64,000 nucleotides of DNA from Desulfuribacillus stibiiarsenatis (GTDB taxonomy: Bacteria; Bacillota; Bacilli; Desulfuribacillales; Desulfuribacillaceae), in assembly GCF_001742305.1 (NCBI RefSeq), contig NZ_MJAT01000037.1:104535-168534 (forward strand), written 5' to 3'. Positions 11,701 through 19,971 of this stretch are shown in pieces. How positions within the stretch are numbered: the first letter of the stretch is position 1; the number at the start of each line of letters is the position of its first letter. The notes beneath the pieces were generated by a model. It did no database searches. It was given only the letters and a program-made list of their open reading frames with translations, and was not told the origin of the DNA. The position numbers and the translations under genes are program-made.

Positions 11701-12142
11701 AGGGTATTTATCTCCGCGCGTTCATGAATTAAAAGAGTATACTCAGCTCCCAGGTATGCAAATATTACAATTTGAGATAGAACCCAATCTGTTAACTAAG
11801 TTTCATATCCCTTTGCATAACAAAAACACAGCAGTGTATACAGGGACTCATGATAACGATACAGTTTTGTCTTGGTATCAACGAAGTCATCCTATAGCTG
11901 CGGAGGACTCTACTCGAGAAGAAGATAAGAAGATTGCTTGGACGTTTATAGAAAAAGTGTATCAGACCGATGCTAATATTGTGATTATTCCTTTACAAGA
12001 TATTTTAGCGTTGGGTCCTGAAGGGCGAATGAACACACCGGGCACAACGACAGGTAACTGGAGCTGGAGATTTACTGAAGGACAAATCAACGCTAAAATT
12101 AAGCAAAAGCTCAAAGATCTAACAATTAAGTATGGTCGATAA
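8765..12142 (+). CDS. GH13 alpha-glucosidase/debranching domain fused to 4-alpha-glucanotransferase
   Basis: One reading frame encodes two glycosidases. Residues about 1-110 form an N-terminal beta domain and about 130-620 a GH13 barrel with catalytic motifs GWRLDVADE, LIGEVWED and GTHDSTR. From about residue 636 a complete GH77 (MalQ-type) enzyme follows, starting AGILLHPTSLPSKHGIGD, with RIDHFRGFADFWEIP, FVAEDLG and GTHDNDT. The GH13 half probably cleaves short or branched glucans and the GH77 half disproportionates maltodextrins, so both would process limit dextrins left by GlgP. I chose the TTG at 8765 because GGGTGGTG lies 5 bases upstream; a TTG at 8747 in the same frame overlaps that ribosome site. 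The GH13 specificity (alpha-1,4 or alpha-1,6) is not settled by sequence. Confidence 0.9.
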   Translation: MNHRILHNSHLAEYRQPFGAVPCGMEITLQLDIEVASHVEYVGLHIHYDEGQTFEYPMSISPFNHDISRYRVTVVMPSQPQLGWYYFVIIENGYKYYYGNNHGRFGGVGDRYEDNPHAYQITIHDEAVETPQWFKESVMYQIFVDRFYNGNPNGLIDNPKKESLLHSHWENAPLYVRDPDTKRVVRWDFFGGNLLGVMKKLPYLQSLGIRVIYFNPIFEAASNHKYDTGDYHKIDPMFGDNDLFQELCIKAEQYGISIILDGVFSHTGSDSIYFNREGNYDSVGAYQSQKSPYYSWYKFSNYPDQYESWWGVDVLPNVEELDPYYQDFIIEQENSVLKQWIQLGAKGWRLDVADELPDSFIKKFWKTMKEFDKETILIGEVWEDASNKTSYGNRREYLLGQELDSVMNYPFRNAVIDFLMNRSDANKIHQQLMSLYENYPLHYFYSTMNLVGTHDSTRILTVLNDNIDKLKLAVIWQMTFPGVPCIYYGDETGVTGGEDPHNRKPFPWNDQNHELINWYKKIVAIRNHYDVFQTGSWQSIAPSNQVYGYIRTIENQQDVFGYKKLDNLAVVVMNSSDTQTVSVDIDTHQWMIEGFMYDLTDDVEFVVNEGRIRILLQPLQGRILIKNRWNRKESEKRRAGILLHPTSLPSKHGIGDLGEQAYAFVDFLAESGQNLWQMLPLHPVGYGESPYQSFSAFAGNPMLISLERLVEDGYLQAEDISDHPVFLDNIVDFEEVKQFKNKLLKKAFANFCESPSLTVLCPEFDLFCKEHQDWLDDYSLFMALKDHYNQIPWVDWDQNIAARESNAIDNYREKLQNRIQYEKFLQFLFFRQWNDLKNYANQKGVQIIGDLPIYIAHDSADVWVQQHLFKLDAQGHPTHVAGVPPDYFSETGQLWGNPIYQWDTLKAEGYQWWVKRIAALQKLVDRIRIDHFRGFADFWEIPAGEKTAINGQWVDGPGEEFFDKIYEQLGSVPFVAEDLGYLSPRVHELKEYTQLPGMQILQFEIEPNLLTKFHIPLHNKNTAVYTGTHDNDTVLSWYQRSHPIAAEDSTREEDKKIAWTFIEKVYQTDANIVIIPLQDILALGPEGRMNTPGTTTGNWSWRFTEGQINAKIKQKLKDLTIKYGR

Positions 12143-12143
12143 A

Positions 12144-12185
12144 GAAAACTTGGCATTCGCCAAGCAACTGGTGAAGAGAATGGCT
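12144..12185 (+). repeat. Diverged short intergenic repeat, copy 1
   Basis: The stretch AAAACTTGGCATTCGCCAAG followed by GAAGAGAATG matches, in inverted orientation, bases 21446-21487 (AAAACTTAGCATTCGCCAAG then GAAGAGAATG). It contains a small hairpin, CTTGGC-ATTC-GCCAAG. Both copies lie between converging genes. Confidence 0.5.
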
Positions 12186-12219
12186 GCCAAGCTTTTGGCG
12201 AAGTAGCAAGGAAGACAAT

Positions 12220-12256
12220 AAATAAGGATGCGCTAGTTTAGCACATCCTTATTTTT
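12220..12256 (+). terminator. Intrinsic terminator of the glycogen operon, possibly bidirectional
   Basis: A 15-base-pair stem with one mismatch, AATAAGGATGCGCTA against TAGCACATCCTTATT, has a three-base loop and is followed by T residues. The run of A on the other side lets it also serve the converging minus-strand gene that ends at 12294. Confidence 0.85.
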
Positions 12257-12293
12257 ATAAGCTAAGTTTTTGTTTATTTCATTTTAGACTAGA

Positions 12294-13766
12294 TTATCTT
12301 TTGTTTTCTTCTTTATTTCTAAGTAACATGAACGCAATAGCAGCTACAACGGCTAAACCTAGAATCCACCATAGGTAGTTACGCGTCGCTGTCTCATCTG
12401 CTACTTGACCCGGTTCTTGTGTCTCTGCAACAAATTCAGGCTCATCAATTGCACGTTGTGCTAAATCTTTAGCTTCTGTTGCTTTGTTAAGAGCAACAGT
12501 TAACGCACCAGTTGCTTCTTCTGGATGGTGGAAGCCCATACTATTTTCTGCTGCAATCCACTCCCAATTTAAGTGGGAAATGAAGTAAGTATCTCGTGCT
12601 TGCTGTAATAACGTTTCGCTAAATGCATTAGCAGTTCTTGCTTGTTCAATCGTATCAATTGCAATGGACATTTCATCCATCGCTTCTTCCATTAAACTAT
12701 AGACTCCTTCTTGAATCTCTTTCATCTGTGCACGGTATTGATCTTCTGTGAGGTCATGACAGTTACCGCATGTTTGTTCAGGGTTGTTCATTGGACTTCC
12801 TAAGAAGTGCTGTGTGAATTCATTACCTTGGGCGTCCTTAATTTTTGGCATATGACAATCGGTACAAGATACGCCAGCTTTATGATGTGGGCTTTCCCAA
12901 TATAGTTCTGTCTCTGGGTGCTGAACTTTATATAAGAACATATCAAGCTCTGGGTGATTCCAGCCTCCTGTAGGGTGTTGCTGCCAAAATTCGTTGTTTG
13001 CAATATACTCCGGCATATCTGCAACTTTTCTAAAAGGAAATTCAATTGTTTTTCCAGTTGGGTTAAAGTTATAATTTACGTGACATTGTGCACACATTTG
13101 AGAGTTAATGGAATCATTCTTTCCAGGGTGGTCAGCTCCCGTTTTAGCTAAAGCTTCATGGAGGCCAAAGCTAACTGTACGTGACTCCGTACCATGCGGA
13201 TTGTGGCACATTACACATGTAATAGGATGACTGATTTTTTTGTCTGTAAGTAATTCTTGCACATCAGAGTCGTAATTAATTCCATCTGGTTTATTCCATT
13301 GATGGTAGATGTCTGCACTCTTACAAGTGTAACAAGTTGCACCTTTACCTCTTGTTGTTAGCTCAATATCTTCAATCATGTTAAAGTGTTCCCTAGGCTC
13401 TCTGTAGTCTTTCGCAAATGCATGTCCACTTAATAGCTTTGGAAGTAATGGCCACTCCACTGACTTCTGTGGAGTCTGGTCAACTTTATTCACGTAACGA
13501 TAGTCATCATAGATAGTTTTGTGACACATACCGCACGTTGCTGCACTAACATCGATGTTAGGACGAACTTGTTGCGGGTTCGCTGCATGTTGCTCAGAAC
13601 CTGTATGACAAGTAACACAAGATACATTAGCATGCTTGCTGCCAGTCATCTTTGTTACTGTTTGACTATGGCAGGTTTGGCATTGTTGTTGGGCTGATAC
13701 TTCTTCAAGACCTGTAAAAACAAAGAACGTAAAAGCGACGAGAAAAAATATGATAGTACGTTTCAA
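12294..13766 (-). CDS. Octahaem cytochrome c nitrite reductase (NrfA/ONR-like), membrane anchored
   Basis: The protein has an N-terminal signal segment (residues 1-25), eight haem c attachment motifs and one C-terminal membrane helix (about 467-483). Motifs start at C29, C50, C78, C145, C184, C225, C301 and C333. The fourth is CYTCK and the others are CXXCH. A lysine-ligated catalytic haem in fourth place after three N-terminal haems is the arrangement of octahaem nitrite reductases. Classical NrfA has five haems, with CXXCK first. Reduction of nitrite to ammonia outside the membrane is the likely role. The tyrosine segment after haem 6 reads CHVNYNF and lacks the cysteine that crosslinks to tyrosine in the Thioalkalivibrio enzyme. 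No NrfH-type donor is adjacent. The start is TTG with AGGAGGG upstream. Confidence 0.88.
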   Translation of the reverse strand: MKRTIIFFLVAFTFFVFTGLEEVSAQQQCQTCHSQTVTKMTGSKHANVSCVTCHTGSEQHAANPQQVRPNIDVSAATCGMCHKTIYDDYRYVNKVDQTPQKSVEWPLLPKLLSGHAFAKDYREPREHFNMIEDIELTTRGKGATCYTCKSADIYHQWNKPDGINYDSDVQELLTDKKISHPITCVMCHNPHGTESRTVSFGLHEALAKTGADHPGKNDSINSQMCAQCHVNYNFNPTGKTIEFPFRKVADMPEYIANNEFWQQHPTGGWNHPELDMFLYKVQHPETELYWESPHHKAGVSCTDCHMPKIKDAQGNEFTQHFLGSPMNNPEQTCGNCHDLTEDQYRAQMKEIQEGVYSLMEEAMDEMSIAIDTIEQARTANAFSETLLQQARDTYFISHLNWEWIAAENSMGFHHPEEATGALTVALNKATEAKDLAQRAIDEPEFVAETQEPGQVADETATRNYLWWILGLAVVAAIAFMLLRNKEENKR

Positions 13767-14060
13767 CCTGTATCCCTCCTGAAAATATTATGTACAAGGG
13801 TCTAACTCCTATAAAGGAGCAACTCGACCTTCTTATTATGAGATTAAAAATAAAAAATATACCGTTTATCTCCATATTAGTGAGATAATTTAGACACATA
13901 TTTGATGAATTTTTGTCACTGTAAAAAATGTATATTGATGTATTATCAAGTAAGGATTAGGAATGGACAGACGGAATCTTAGAGTTCATATGTCCTAATG
14001 ATGATAATATATATGGAATAGGTTCACGTATTTATTTTAAATATAGGAGAAACATAAGCT

Positions 14061-15209
14061 ATGCAAACAATTTTTTTATACTTTGTAATAGTAGTCAGCT
14101 TTATTGATACAATGGCACAATTACCTATTTTAGCACCTTTTATTACATCATTAGGCGCAACTTCCATTATGGTTGGAATTATAATGGGGGCATATTCCTT
14201 TTCTAATATGATTGGTAATCTTGGTGCAGGATTTATTATCGATCGATACGGGAGAAAGATCGGGATTTACTCTGGGATGTTTATAGCTGGAATGGCAGTG
14301 TTTTTATATGCGTACGTTACAAATCCTATGGAGTTATTTATCTTAAGAATCGTTCACGGAGTAGGTGGGGCCATATTGATTCCAGCAGCCTTTGCGTTTC
14401 TTGGAGATCTATCGGAAAATGATTCCGTAGGCAAATCTATGGGGTATTCCGGAGCAGCCGTAGGAATGGCTGCTATGCTAGGTCCGATGTTTGCAGGTAT
14501 CGGCAAAGATGTGTATGGGATTAATGTTGTTTTTATGGCGATTGGTTTGGCACTTATGATTACGTCAATTTTAGTATACATTTTTTTGGAAGAGCGTTTC
14601 GTCGATTCGCATCGATTAGCGAAATCATATTCCAAACAGGATTTTATCTTGCTAATTAAGAATCCTTACCTGCGAATATCTTACATTGCTGGGTTTAGTC
14701 TGATGTATTCCATGGGTGTACTCGCCTATGCGTTTCCCTTACTGTTGGAACAGCTATCATACTCTAGCAAACACACTGGAATGCTGTTTAGTTTATTTTC
14801 AATTATGGCAATCATAATATTTATTCTTCCAATCAATCGTTTCTCTGATCGATATGGGAGGGTAGTACCAATCGGAATCGGCATTTTCTTAATTACGGTT
14901 AGTATATCTCTACTGCAATTAGGCAGTTCAATCTCTTTTTTTAGTTTACTAATGATTGTATATGGATGCGGTTTTGGGTTAATCTTTCCTGCAATGACAG
15001 CGCTTGTGGTTGATCAAACAAACGTATCTACTCGAGGGAAGGCTTTTGGTATTTTCTATGCTGCTTTTTCCTTAGGAGTCTTTTTAGGTCCGATTATGTC
15101 TGGTTATGCGGAGCGATATCAATGGAAGGTTTTTTGGGTCGCTGCATTTTGTTTAGCTATCTTACAGATAATTTTTTATTTTTTAGCAATTCGAGCGAAT
15201 AAAAACTAA
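14061..15209 (+). CDS. MFS transporter
   Basis: A 382-residue membrane protein with about twelve hydrophobic helices. The loop after helix 2 has the MFS motif DRYGRKIG and the second half repeats it as DRYGRVVP. No motif points to a substrate; drug or sugar efflux are both possible. It starts with ATG after AGGAG and is transcribed divergently from the cytochrome gene; the roughly 290-base space between them holds the promoters of both. I could not identify a clear FNR-type box there. Confidence 0.85.
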   Translation: MQTIFLYFVIVVSFIDTMAQLPILAPFITSLGATSIMVGIIMGAYSFSNMIGNLGAGFIIDRYGRKIGIYSGMFIAGMAVFLYAYVTNPMELFILRIVHGVGGAILIPAAFAFLGDLSENDSVGKSMGYSGAAVGMAAMLGPMFAGIGKDVYGINVVFMAIGLALMITSILVYIFLEERFVDSHRLAKSYSKQDFILLIKNPYLRISYIAGFSLMYSMGVLAYAFPLLLEQLSYSSKHTGMLFSLFSIMAIIIFILPINRFSDRYGRVVPIGIGIFLITVSISLLQLGSSISFFSLLMIVYGCGFGLIFPAMTALVVDQTNVSTRGKAFGIFYAAFSLGVFLGPIMSGYAERYQWKVFWVAAFCLAILQIIFYFLAIRANKN

Positions 15210-15374
15210 TAATTATGTTCTCAAATCTTGCAAGACAATGATATAATCGATTCATACTAGGTATTATTTATAAATGGAAGTGTATTTCACATTTTTTTAC
15301 ATAGTAAGCAGGAATTATTAAAACAATGAGAAAATTATATAATATACAATCCTTAGATTAGAAGGTTGCGACCC

Positions 15375-15773
15375 ATGAAAAAAATCCATTTTAAAATTAA
15401 TAGCACTATGGATGAAGTTGAGGAAGTGAAACAACACATTCAACATACTCTAAGCGAGCTACCGAATCAATCTGTTCTTGATTGCATATTGTTCTGTTTT
15501 AGTGAGCTTATTAACAATGCATTTGAGCATGGGAATGCAAAGGATCCGTCCAAACATATATTAGTAGATGTTAGTATTACGGATCAAATGGTCCGTATTA
15601 CTGTAGAGGACGAGGGAGATGGCTTTCTTTGGAAAGAAAGAATGAACAAAGAACTTGATGTCTATAATTTTGCCGAGAGAGGCAGAGGCATTATGATGAC
15701 AAAAATGGTATGTAACGATTTATTATATAACGATCAAGGAAATCGTGTAACCTGTTACAAGCTTTTAAAATAA
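15375..15773 (+). CDS. RsbW/SpoIIAB-like ATP-binding regulator
   Basis: A 132-residue stand-alone histidine-kinase-type ATPase domain. The N box (ELINNAFEHGN), G1 box (DEGDGF) and G2 box (RGRGI) are all present. Such proteins are serine kinases acting on STAS-domain anti-anti-sigma factors, or partner-switch regulators. It lies 143 bases upstream of cheA, and a lone STAS protein is encoded at 46162-46563, but no link between them is shown. I chose the ATG at 15375 over the in-frame TTG at 15366 because AGAAGGTTG is spaced for the ATG. Confidence 0.8.
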   Translation: MKKIHFKINSTMDEVEEVKQHIQHTLSELPNQSVLDCILFCFSELINNAFEHGNAKDPSKHILVDVSITDQMVRITVEDEGDGFLWKERMNKELDVYNFAERGRGIMMTKMVCNDLLYNDQGNRVTCYKLLK

Positions 15774-15916
15774 TGCAAAACAATTTTCGGTTAGACTATA
15801 TTTTGTAGTTTTATTTATTAACATTGAAGTATATTCGATGTATAATAGATTCATATATTGGCAGGAAATTAAAGTATATTCATGCTTTTCAATAGATTGT
15901 GAAAGAGGTGTGCTAA

Positions 15917-17983
15917 GTGGATACAAATCAGTATTTAGATATGTTTATTGAAGAATCAAAAGAACACTTGCAAGCGATTAATGAAAATTTACTTCAGCTT
16001 GAACAAAACCCAGAGAATATCGAGATTGTAAAAGACATATTCCGTTCAGCCCATACGATTAAAGGTATGTCGGCTACCATGGGCTTTGAAGATATGGCCA
16101 GCTTGACCCATGAGTTAGAGAACGTATTAGATCAAATTCGCAACGAAAAGTTAAAAATACAACCTGAAATCATGGATATTATTTTTCAGAGTGTAGACAT
16201 CTTAGAAGGAATGATATATTCCATTATTGAAGGCTCTGATGGTAAAGCGAATGTATCCCATTTAGTTGACCAGTTAAAAAGTATTGCTAAGGGACAAGTA
16301 TTATCGGCTAGTAGTCCAGTTCCACCGCAAGCTACTCAAAGCACACAAACAAGTAATGCGGTAGCTAGTAATAACAGCGCTTATATGGATATGTTAGACG
16401 AATATCAAAAAGCGATTATTAGTCAGTCAAATGCAAGTGGACATCAGTCATTCCACATTGAAGTGAAGTTAACGAAAGAATGCATGTTGAAAGCTGCACG
16501 GGTGTTTATGGTGTTTGATGCACTAGAAGGTTTGGGGGAAATCATTCAATCGAAACCAGTGGCAGAAGACTTAGAAGATGAGAAATTTGATCAACAGTTT
16601 GAATTGATTTTTATTACAAAAGATGATAGTGCAACAATTGAGAAGAAGTTGATGAACATATCAGAGGTTGAATCTGTACGTGTCAATGAAGTGCAAATCT
16701 CAATAGGAAAAGAAGTTGATCCAATGCCGACGAATCAAGAAGCTATTGCAACAACACCAAATGTTACAGCAAGTGCTCCTAAAGCAAAGGCTGCTGACAA
16801 TGCTGCTAATCAACCAAAAGCAAAACCAATGGGCAGTAAGTCTATTCGCGTTGATATTGAGCGCCTCGATGTATTAATGAATTTATTTAGTGAATTGGTT
16901 ATTGATAGAGGTCGTTTAGAGCAGATTGCTAGGGAGTTAGGACATTCAGAATTAGTAGAATCTGTTGAGCATATGAGTCGTATCAGTGGTGATTTACAGA
17001 ATCTCATATTAAATATGCGCATGGTTCCAATTGAGCAAGTATTTAATCGCTTTCCACGAATGATTCGCGATTTGTCAAAGGATTTGAATAAAAAGGTTGA
17101 ACTTGAAATCATTGGTGCAGAAACAGAATTAGACCGTACAGTAATTGATGAGATTGGTGATCCATTAGTTCATCTAATTAGAAACTCTATAGATCATGGC
17201 TTAGAATTGCCAGAAGAACGTATGAAAAAAGGAAAGCCAGAAGCAGGAACAATTCAGCTTCATGCGTATCATAGCGGAAACCATGTGTTTATAGAAATCA
17301 TTGATGATGGAAATGGTCTCGACCGTGATAAGATTTTAGGCAAAGCAATTGAAAGAGGTTTATTGACTGAGGAACAAGGAAATCAACTCAGCGATCAACA
17401 AGTATATCATTTATTATTTCAATCAGGATTTAGCACAGCTAAAGTCATTACAGATGTATCAGGGCGTGGAGTAGGTCTTGACGTAGTTCGTAGTAAGATA
17501 GAAGCGTTAAGTGGGCAAGTTCATATTGAATCGAAGATTGGCGAGTTTACCAAGTTCCAGATAGAATTGCCTCTTACACTATCAATTATCCAATCTATGC
17601 TAGTCAAAGTATCAGATGAGAAATATGCTATTCCTTTAAGTTCTATTATTGAAACGGCAGTCTTCCCGAAAAAGGACATTTATTTGGTTCAGGGGCAACC
17701 AGTAATAGATTTCCGTGGTCATATTGTACCGTTAGTTTCATTAGAAAAAGTATTTAAAATTCCTCGACCAGAAGAAGGTCAGGGTGACGAAATGTCTGTG
17801 ATTGTTGTTAAAAAAGGCGAAAAAATGGCCGGACTAATTGTTGATGACTTTATTGGTCAACAAGAGATTGTATTAAAGAATCTAGGAACATACTTACCGA
17901 ATGTTTTCGCAATATCTGGGGCTACTATACTTGGAGATGGTCAAGTGGCTCTCATCATTGACTGCAACGCCCTTATTCACTAG
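15917..17983 (+). CDS. cheA: Chemotaxis histidine kinase CheA
   Basis: CheA phosphorylates CheY and CheB in response to chemoreceptors. The 688 residues contain a P1 phosphotransfer domain with H46 in FRSAHTIKG, a P2-like response regulator docking region (about 150-270), the P3 dimerisation helices (about 300-370), the P4 ATPase (HLIRNSIDHGLE, DDGNGLD, GRGVGLDVV) and a C-terminal P5 CheW-like domain. The start is GTG after AAAGAGGTG. cheW follows by 19 bases. No receptor or cheY gene is nearby. Confidence 0.96.
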   Translation: MDTNQYLDMFIEESKEHLQAINENLLQLEQNPENIEIVKDIFRSAHTIKGMSATMGFEDMASLTHELENVLDQIRNEKLKIQPEIMDIIFQSVDILEGMIYSIIEGSDGKANVSHLVDQLKSIAKGQVLSASSPVPPQATQSTQTSNAVASNNSAYMDMLDEYQKAIISQSNASGHQSFHIEVKLTKECMLKAARVFMVFDALEGLGEIIQSKPVAEDLEDEKFDQQFELIFITKDDSATIEKKLMNISEVESVRVNEVQISIGKEVDPMPTNQEAIATTPNVTASAPKAKAADNAANQPKAKPMGSKSIRVDIERLDVLMNLFSELVIDRGRLEQIARELGHSELVESVEHMSRISGDLQNLILNMRMVPIEQVFNRFPRMIRDLSKDLNKKVELEIIGAETELDRTVIDEIGDPLVHLIRNSIDHGLELPEERMKKGKPEAGTIQLHAYHSGNHVFIEIIDDGNGLDRDKILGKAIERGLLTEEQGNQLSDQQVYHLLFQSGFSTAKVITDVSGRGVGLDVVRSKIEALSGQVHIESKIGEFTKFQIELPLTLSIIQSMLVKVSDEKYAIPLSSIIETAVFPKKDIYLVQGQPVIDFRGHIVPLVSLEKVFKIPRPEEGQGDEMSVIVVKKGEKMAGLIVDDFIGQQEIVLKNLGTYLPNVFAISGATILGDGQVALIIDCNALIH

Positions 17984-18002
17984 TACAGGAGGGATTTAGC
18001 TG

Positions 18003-18425
18003 ATGAAAGTCATTATATTTAGGCTTAAAAACGAAGAGTATGGAGTGGAAATCGATCAAGTGCGTTCTATTGAGAGACTAAGCCATATCACAAGGATTCC
18101 CAATACTGCTGATTTTGTAAAAGGGGTCATCAATCTGCGTGGTATCGTCACTCCGATTATAGATTTAAGAAAGCGTTTTCATATTGATCATGTCGAGGAT
18201 AATGATCAAACAAGGGTCATTATCATTTCTGTGAAAGATGTAGAGATTGGTTTAATAGTAGATGCTGCGAATGAAGTAATAGAAATTCAAGAATCTAAGA
18301 TTGAACCTCCTCCGAAGGTCATTGATAGTGTCGAAGCGGAATATATTCGTGGCGTGATTAAAGTGGAAAATCGTTTATTAATATTGTTGCATCTGCATAA
18401 AGTCCTTACCATACAAGAAAATTAA
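18003..18425 (+). CDS. cheW: Chemotaxis adaptor CheW
   Basis: A 140-residue single CheW domain that couples receptors to CheA. It shows the usual pattern of an N-terminal strand (VIIFRLKNEEYGVEI), the FVKGVINLRGIVTPIIDLRKRF segment in two parts, and a conserved IRGVIK near the end. It follows cheA closely with an AGGAGGG ribosome site, so the two form an operon that ends at the hairpin at 18454. Confidence 0.95.
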   Translation: MKVIIFRLKNEEYGVEIDQVRSIERLSHITRIPNTADFVKGVINLRGIVTPIIDLRKRFHIDHVEDNDQTRVIIISVKDVEIGLIVDAANEVIEIQESKIEPPPKVIDSVEAEYIRGVIKVENRLLILLHLHKVLTIQEN

Positions 18426-18453
18426 GATTGTACTTAATTTATCAGCACGTACC

Positions 18454-18487
18454 AACATCGATTATTATTTAATCGATGTTTTATTTT
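18454..18487 (+). terminator. Intrinsic terminator after cheW
   Basis: The arms AACATCGATT and AATCGATGTT are perfect complements around an ATTATTT loop and are followed by TTATTTT. The hairpin separates cheA-cheW from the ParM-like pair. Confidence 0.8.
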
Positions 18488-18506
18488 AAAAATCGGAGGA
18501 GTATTC

Positions 18507-19550
18507 ATGAGAATAGCAATCGACATCGGGTTTGGGTTTGTAAAAGCAATGAATCAAGAAGGGACAATTATTCGCTTTCCTTCTGTTGTTGCCTTAGATC
18601 GTAGTGAAAAAATGAGAAATATTCTTAAGACGCAAGCCGAAGACTTCTCGGTTACAATCTGGCCGACTGGTGAATTAGAGCACTCAAAATCGTATTTAGT
18701 TGGTGACGCGGCAATGGTTGGAGGAAACGGATTAAGAACGTGGGAAGAAAAGGCAGTAGCGAACACAAATATGGAAATACTAATTGCAACTGCTGCTGCG
18801 GTCTTAGGTAATGATGAGGATATAGAATTAGCTGTAGGGTTACCATTGACTTACTATCGAACGCAAAAAGAAGAAGTCACAGCTTTATTAAAGAAAATGG
18901 ATATGTCCGTACTAATTGAGGGACAAGCACGGAAAAGGGTGAAAATCGCTTCTGTCTATGTTTTTCCCCAAGGGGCAGGTGCTTATTACGCAGCATGTTT
19001 AAATATTGATGGTGCAGTTAAGAACCCTGAATTAGTAAACTCTCCAGTTGGATTAATAGATATTGGTTATCGCACAACAGATATCCTTGTAATGGCGAAA
19101 GGTAAAAAAGGTTTAATGCCAAGAGAAGAGCTTAGTGGTGGCATAGATATGGGAATGAAGTTTGCTTACCAAATCATCCAAAATGAAGCGGAAGAAGTCG
19201 TAAAGAAATCGATTGACTTGCTTACGGTTGAAAAAGCAATACTTTGGGAAAATAGTCGACTATTACATAGAGGAATTGAATATTCTTTAAAAGATGTAGA
19301 AAATGAAGCATATGCAGAACTTGCTGATCAATTAGCTGCGAAAATCAAAATTCGTTGGGGTGATGAAATTGATCATTTATCAGCTATTATAATTGCTGGA
19401 GGCGGTGGAGAAATATTAGCTCCATACTTAAAACATAGCTTTTCAACGATGATTAAGATGGAAAATGCAGCTTTTGCAAACGTAGAAGGGTTTCTCGCTG
19501 CACAATCCTTAGCTAAAAAAAGGGCGGAAATGAATGAAAATAACAATTGA
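18507..19550 (+). CDS. ParM/StbA-like actin-fold ATPase
   Basis: A 347-residue actin-like protein. Phosphate 1 motif DIGFGFVKAMN, phosphate 2 motif LIDIGYRTTDILVM and adenosine motif IIAGGGGEIL are visible. Relatives polymerise to push plasmid copies apart, with a small DNA-binding adaptor and a centromere. Here it sits between chemotaxis genes and citrate synthase with a small overlapping partner gene. I saw no iteron-type centromere in the short flanks. It could be a chromosomal filament system or a captured plasmid module. ATG follows GGAGG. Confidence 0.85.
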   Translation: MRIAIDIGFGFVKAMNQEGTIIRFPSVVALDRSEKMRNILKTQAEDFSVTIWPTGELEHSKSYLVGDAAMVGGNGLRTWEEKAVANTNMEILIATAAAVLGNDEDIELAVGLPLTYYRTQKEEVTALLKKMDMSVLIEGQARKRVKIASVYVFPQGAGAYYAACLNIDGAVKNPELVNSPVGLIDIGYRTTDILVMAKGKKGLMPREELSGGIDMGMKFAYQIIQNEAEEVVKKSIDLLTVEKAILWENSRLLHRGIEYSLKDVENEAYAELADQLAAKIKIRWGDEIDHLSAIIIAGGGGEILAPYLKHSFSTMIKMENAAFANVEGFLAAQSLAKKRAEMNENNN

Positions 19551-19860
19551 TGTTTCTTTATTATCAGATAAGACAAAATCGTGGTTAGAACTTCAGGATA
19601 ATTTAGAGCAGCAAATCCAGAACGCTATTGAGCATTATGCGTTATTGCAAGAAAATGGGCCGCAAGAAAATATACTAACAATTTTAAAAAGGATTGAACA
19701 AAAGATTGACAATGTGGAATTGAGAAAAGGATCAGCTAGATTGATCAAACAAGAGAATGTGACTACTTTACAGGAACACACAGCTAACATAGATCAAAAC
19801 AAATCTCAAAATAAAGATAAGGCAGCAGAAGACTTAGCGAACGCTCTTGACTTCTTCTAA
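19534..19860 (+). CDS. Small partner of the ParM-like protein (ParR-like position)
   Basis: A 108-residue acidic, helix-rich protein whose start overlaps the actin-like gene by 17 bases, indicating coupled translation. It has a short N-terminal strand (KITIDVSL), a coiled-coil-like middle (LEQQIQNAIEHYALL, ILKRIEQKID) and an extended tail ending DLANALDFF. In plasmid systems the adaptor ParR binds DNA with an N-terminal ribbon-helix-helix and the filament with its C-terminus. The layout fits that pattern, but I do not recognise the family. Confidence 0.6.
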   Translation: MKITIDVSLLSDKTKSWLELQDNLEQQIQNAIEHYALLQENGPQENILTILKRIEQKIDNVELRKGSARLIKQENVTTLQEHTANIDQNKSQNKDKAAEDLANALDFF

Positions 19861-19971
19861 GCCCATATGTAATGTTCATCTCGTTTTATGATATAATGCT
19901 GTATATAGTCTTAGAGATAGAAGTAAACAAAGGGATTGAATTGTTGTTGGAATAGGGAAGGAGATAAACAT

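Noticed and set aside
13767..14060. FNR or CRP box between the cytochrome and MFS genes
   Set aside because: Partial half-sites such as TTGAT and GTCAC are present, but no symmetric site with correct spacing.
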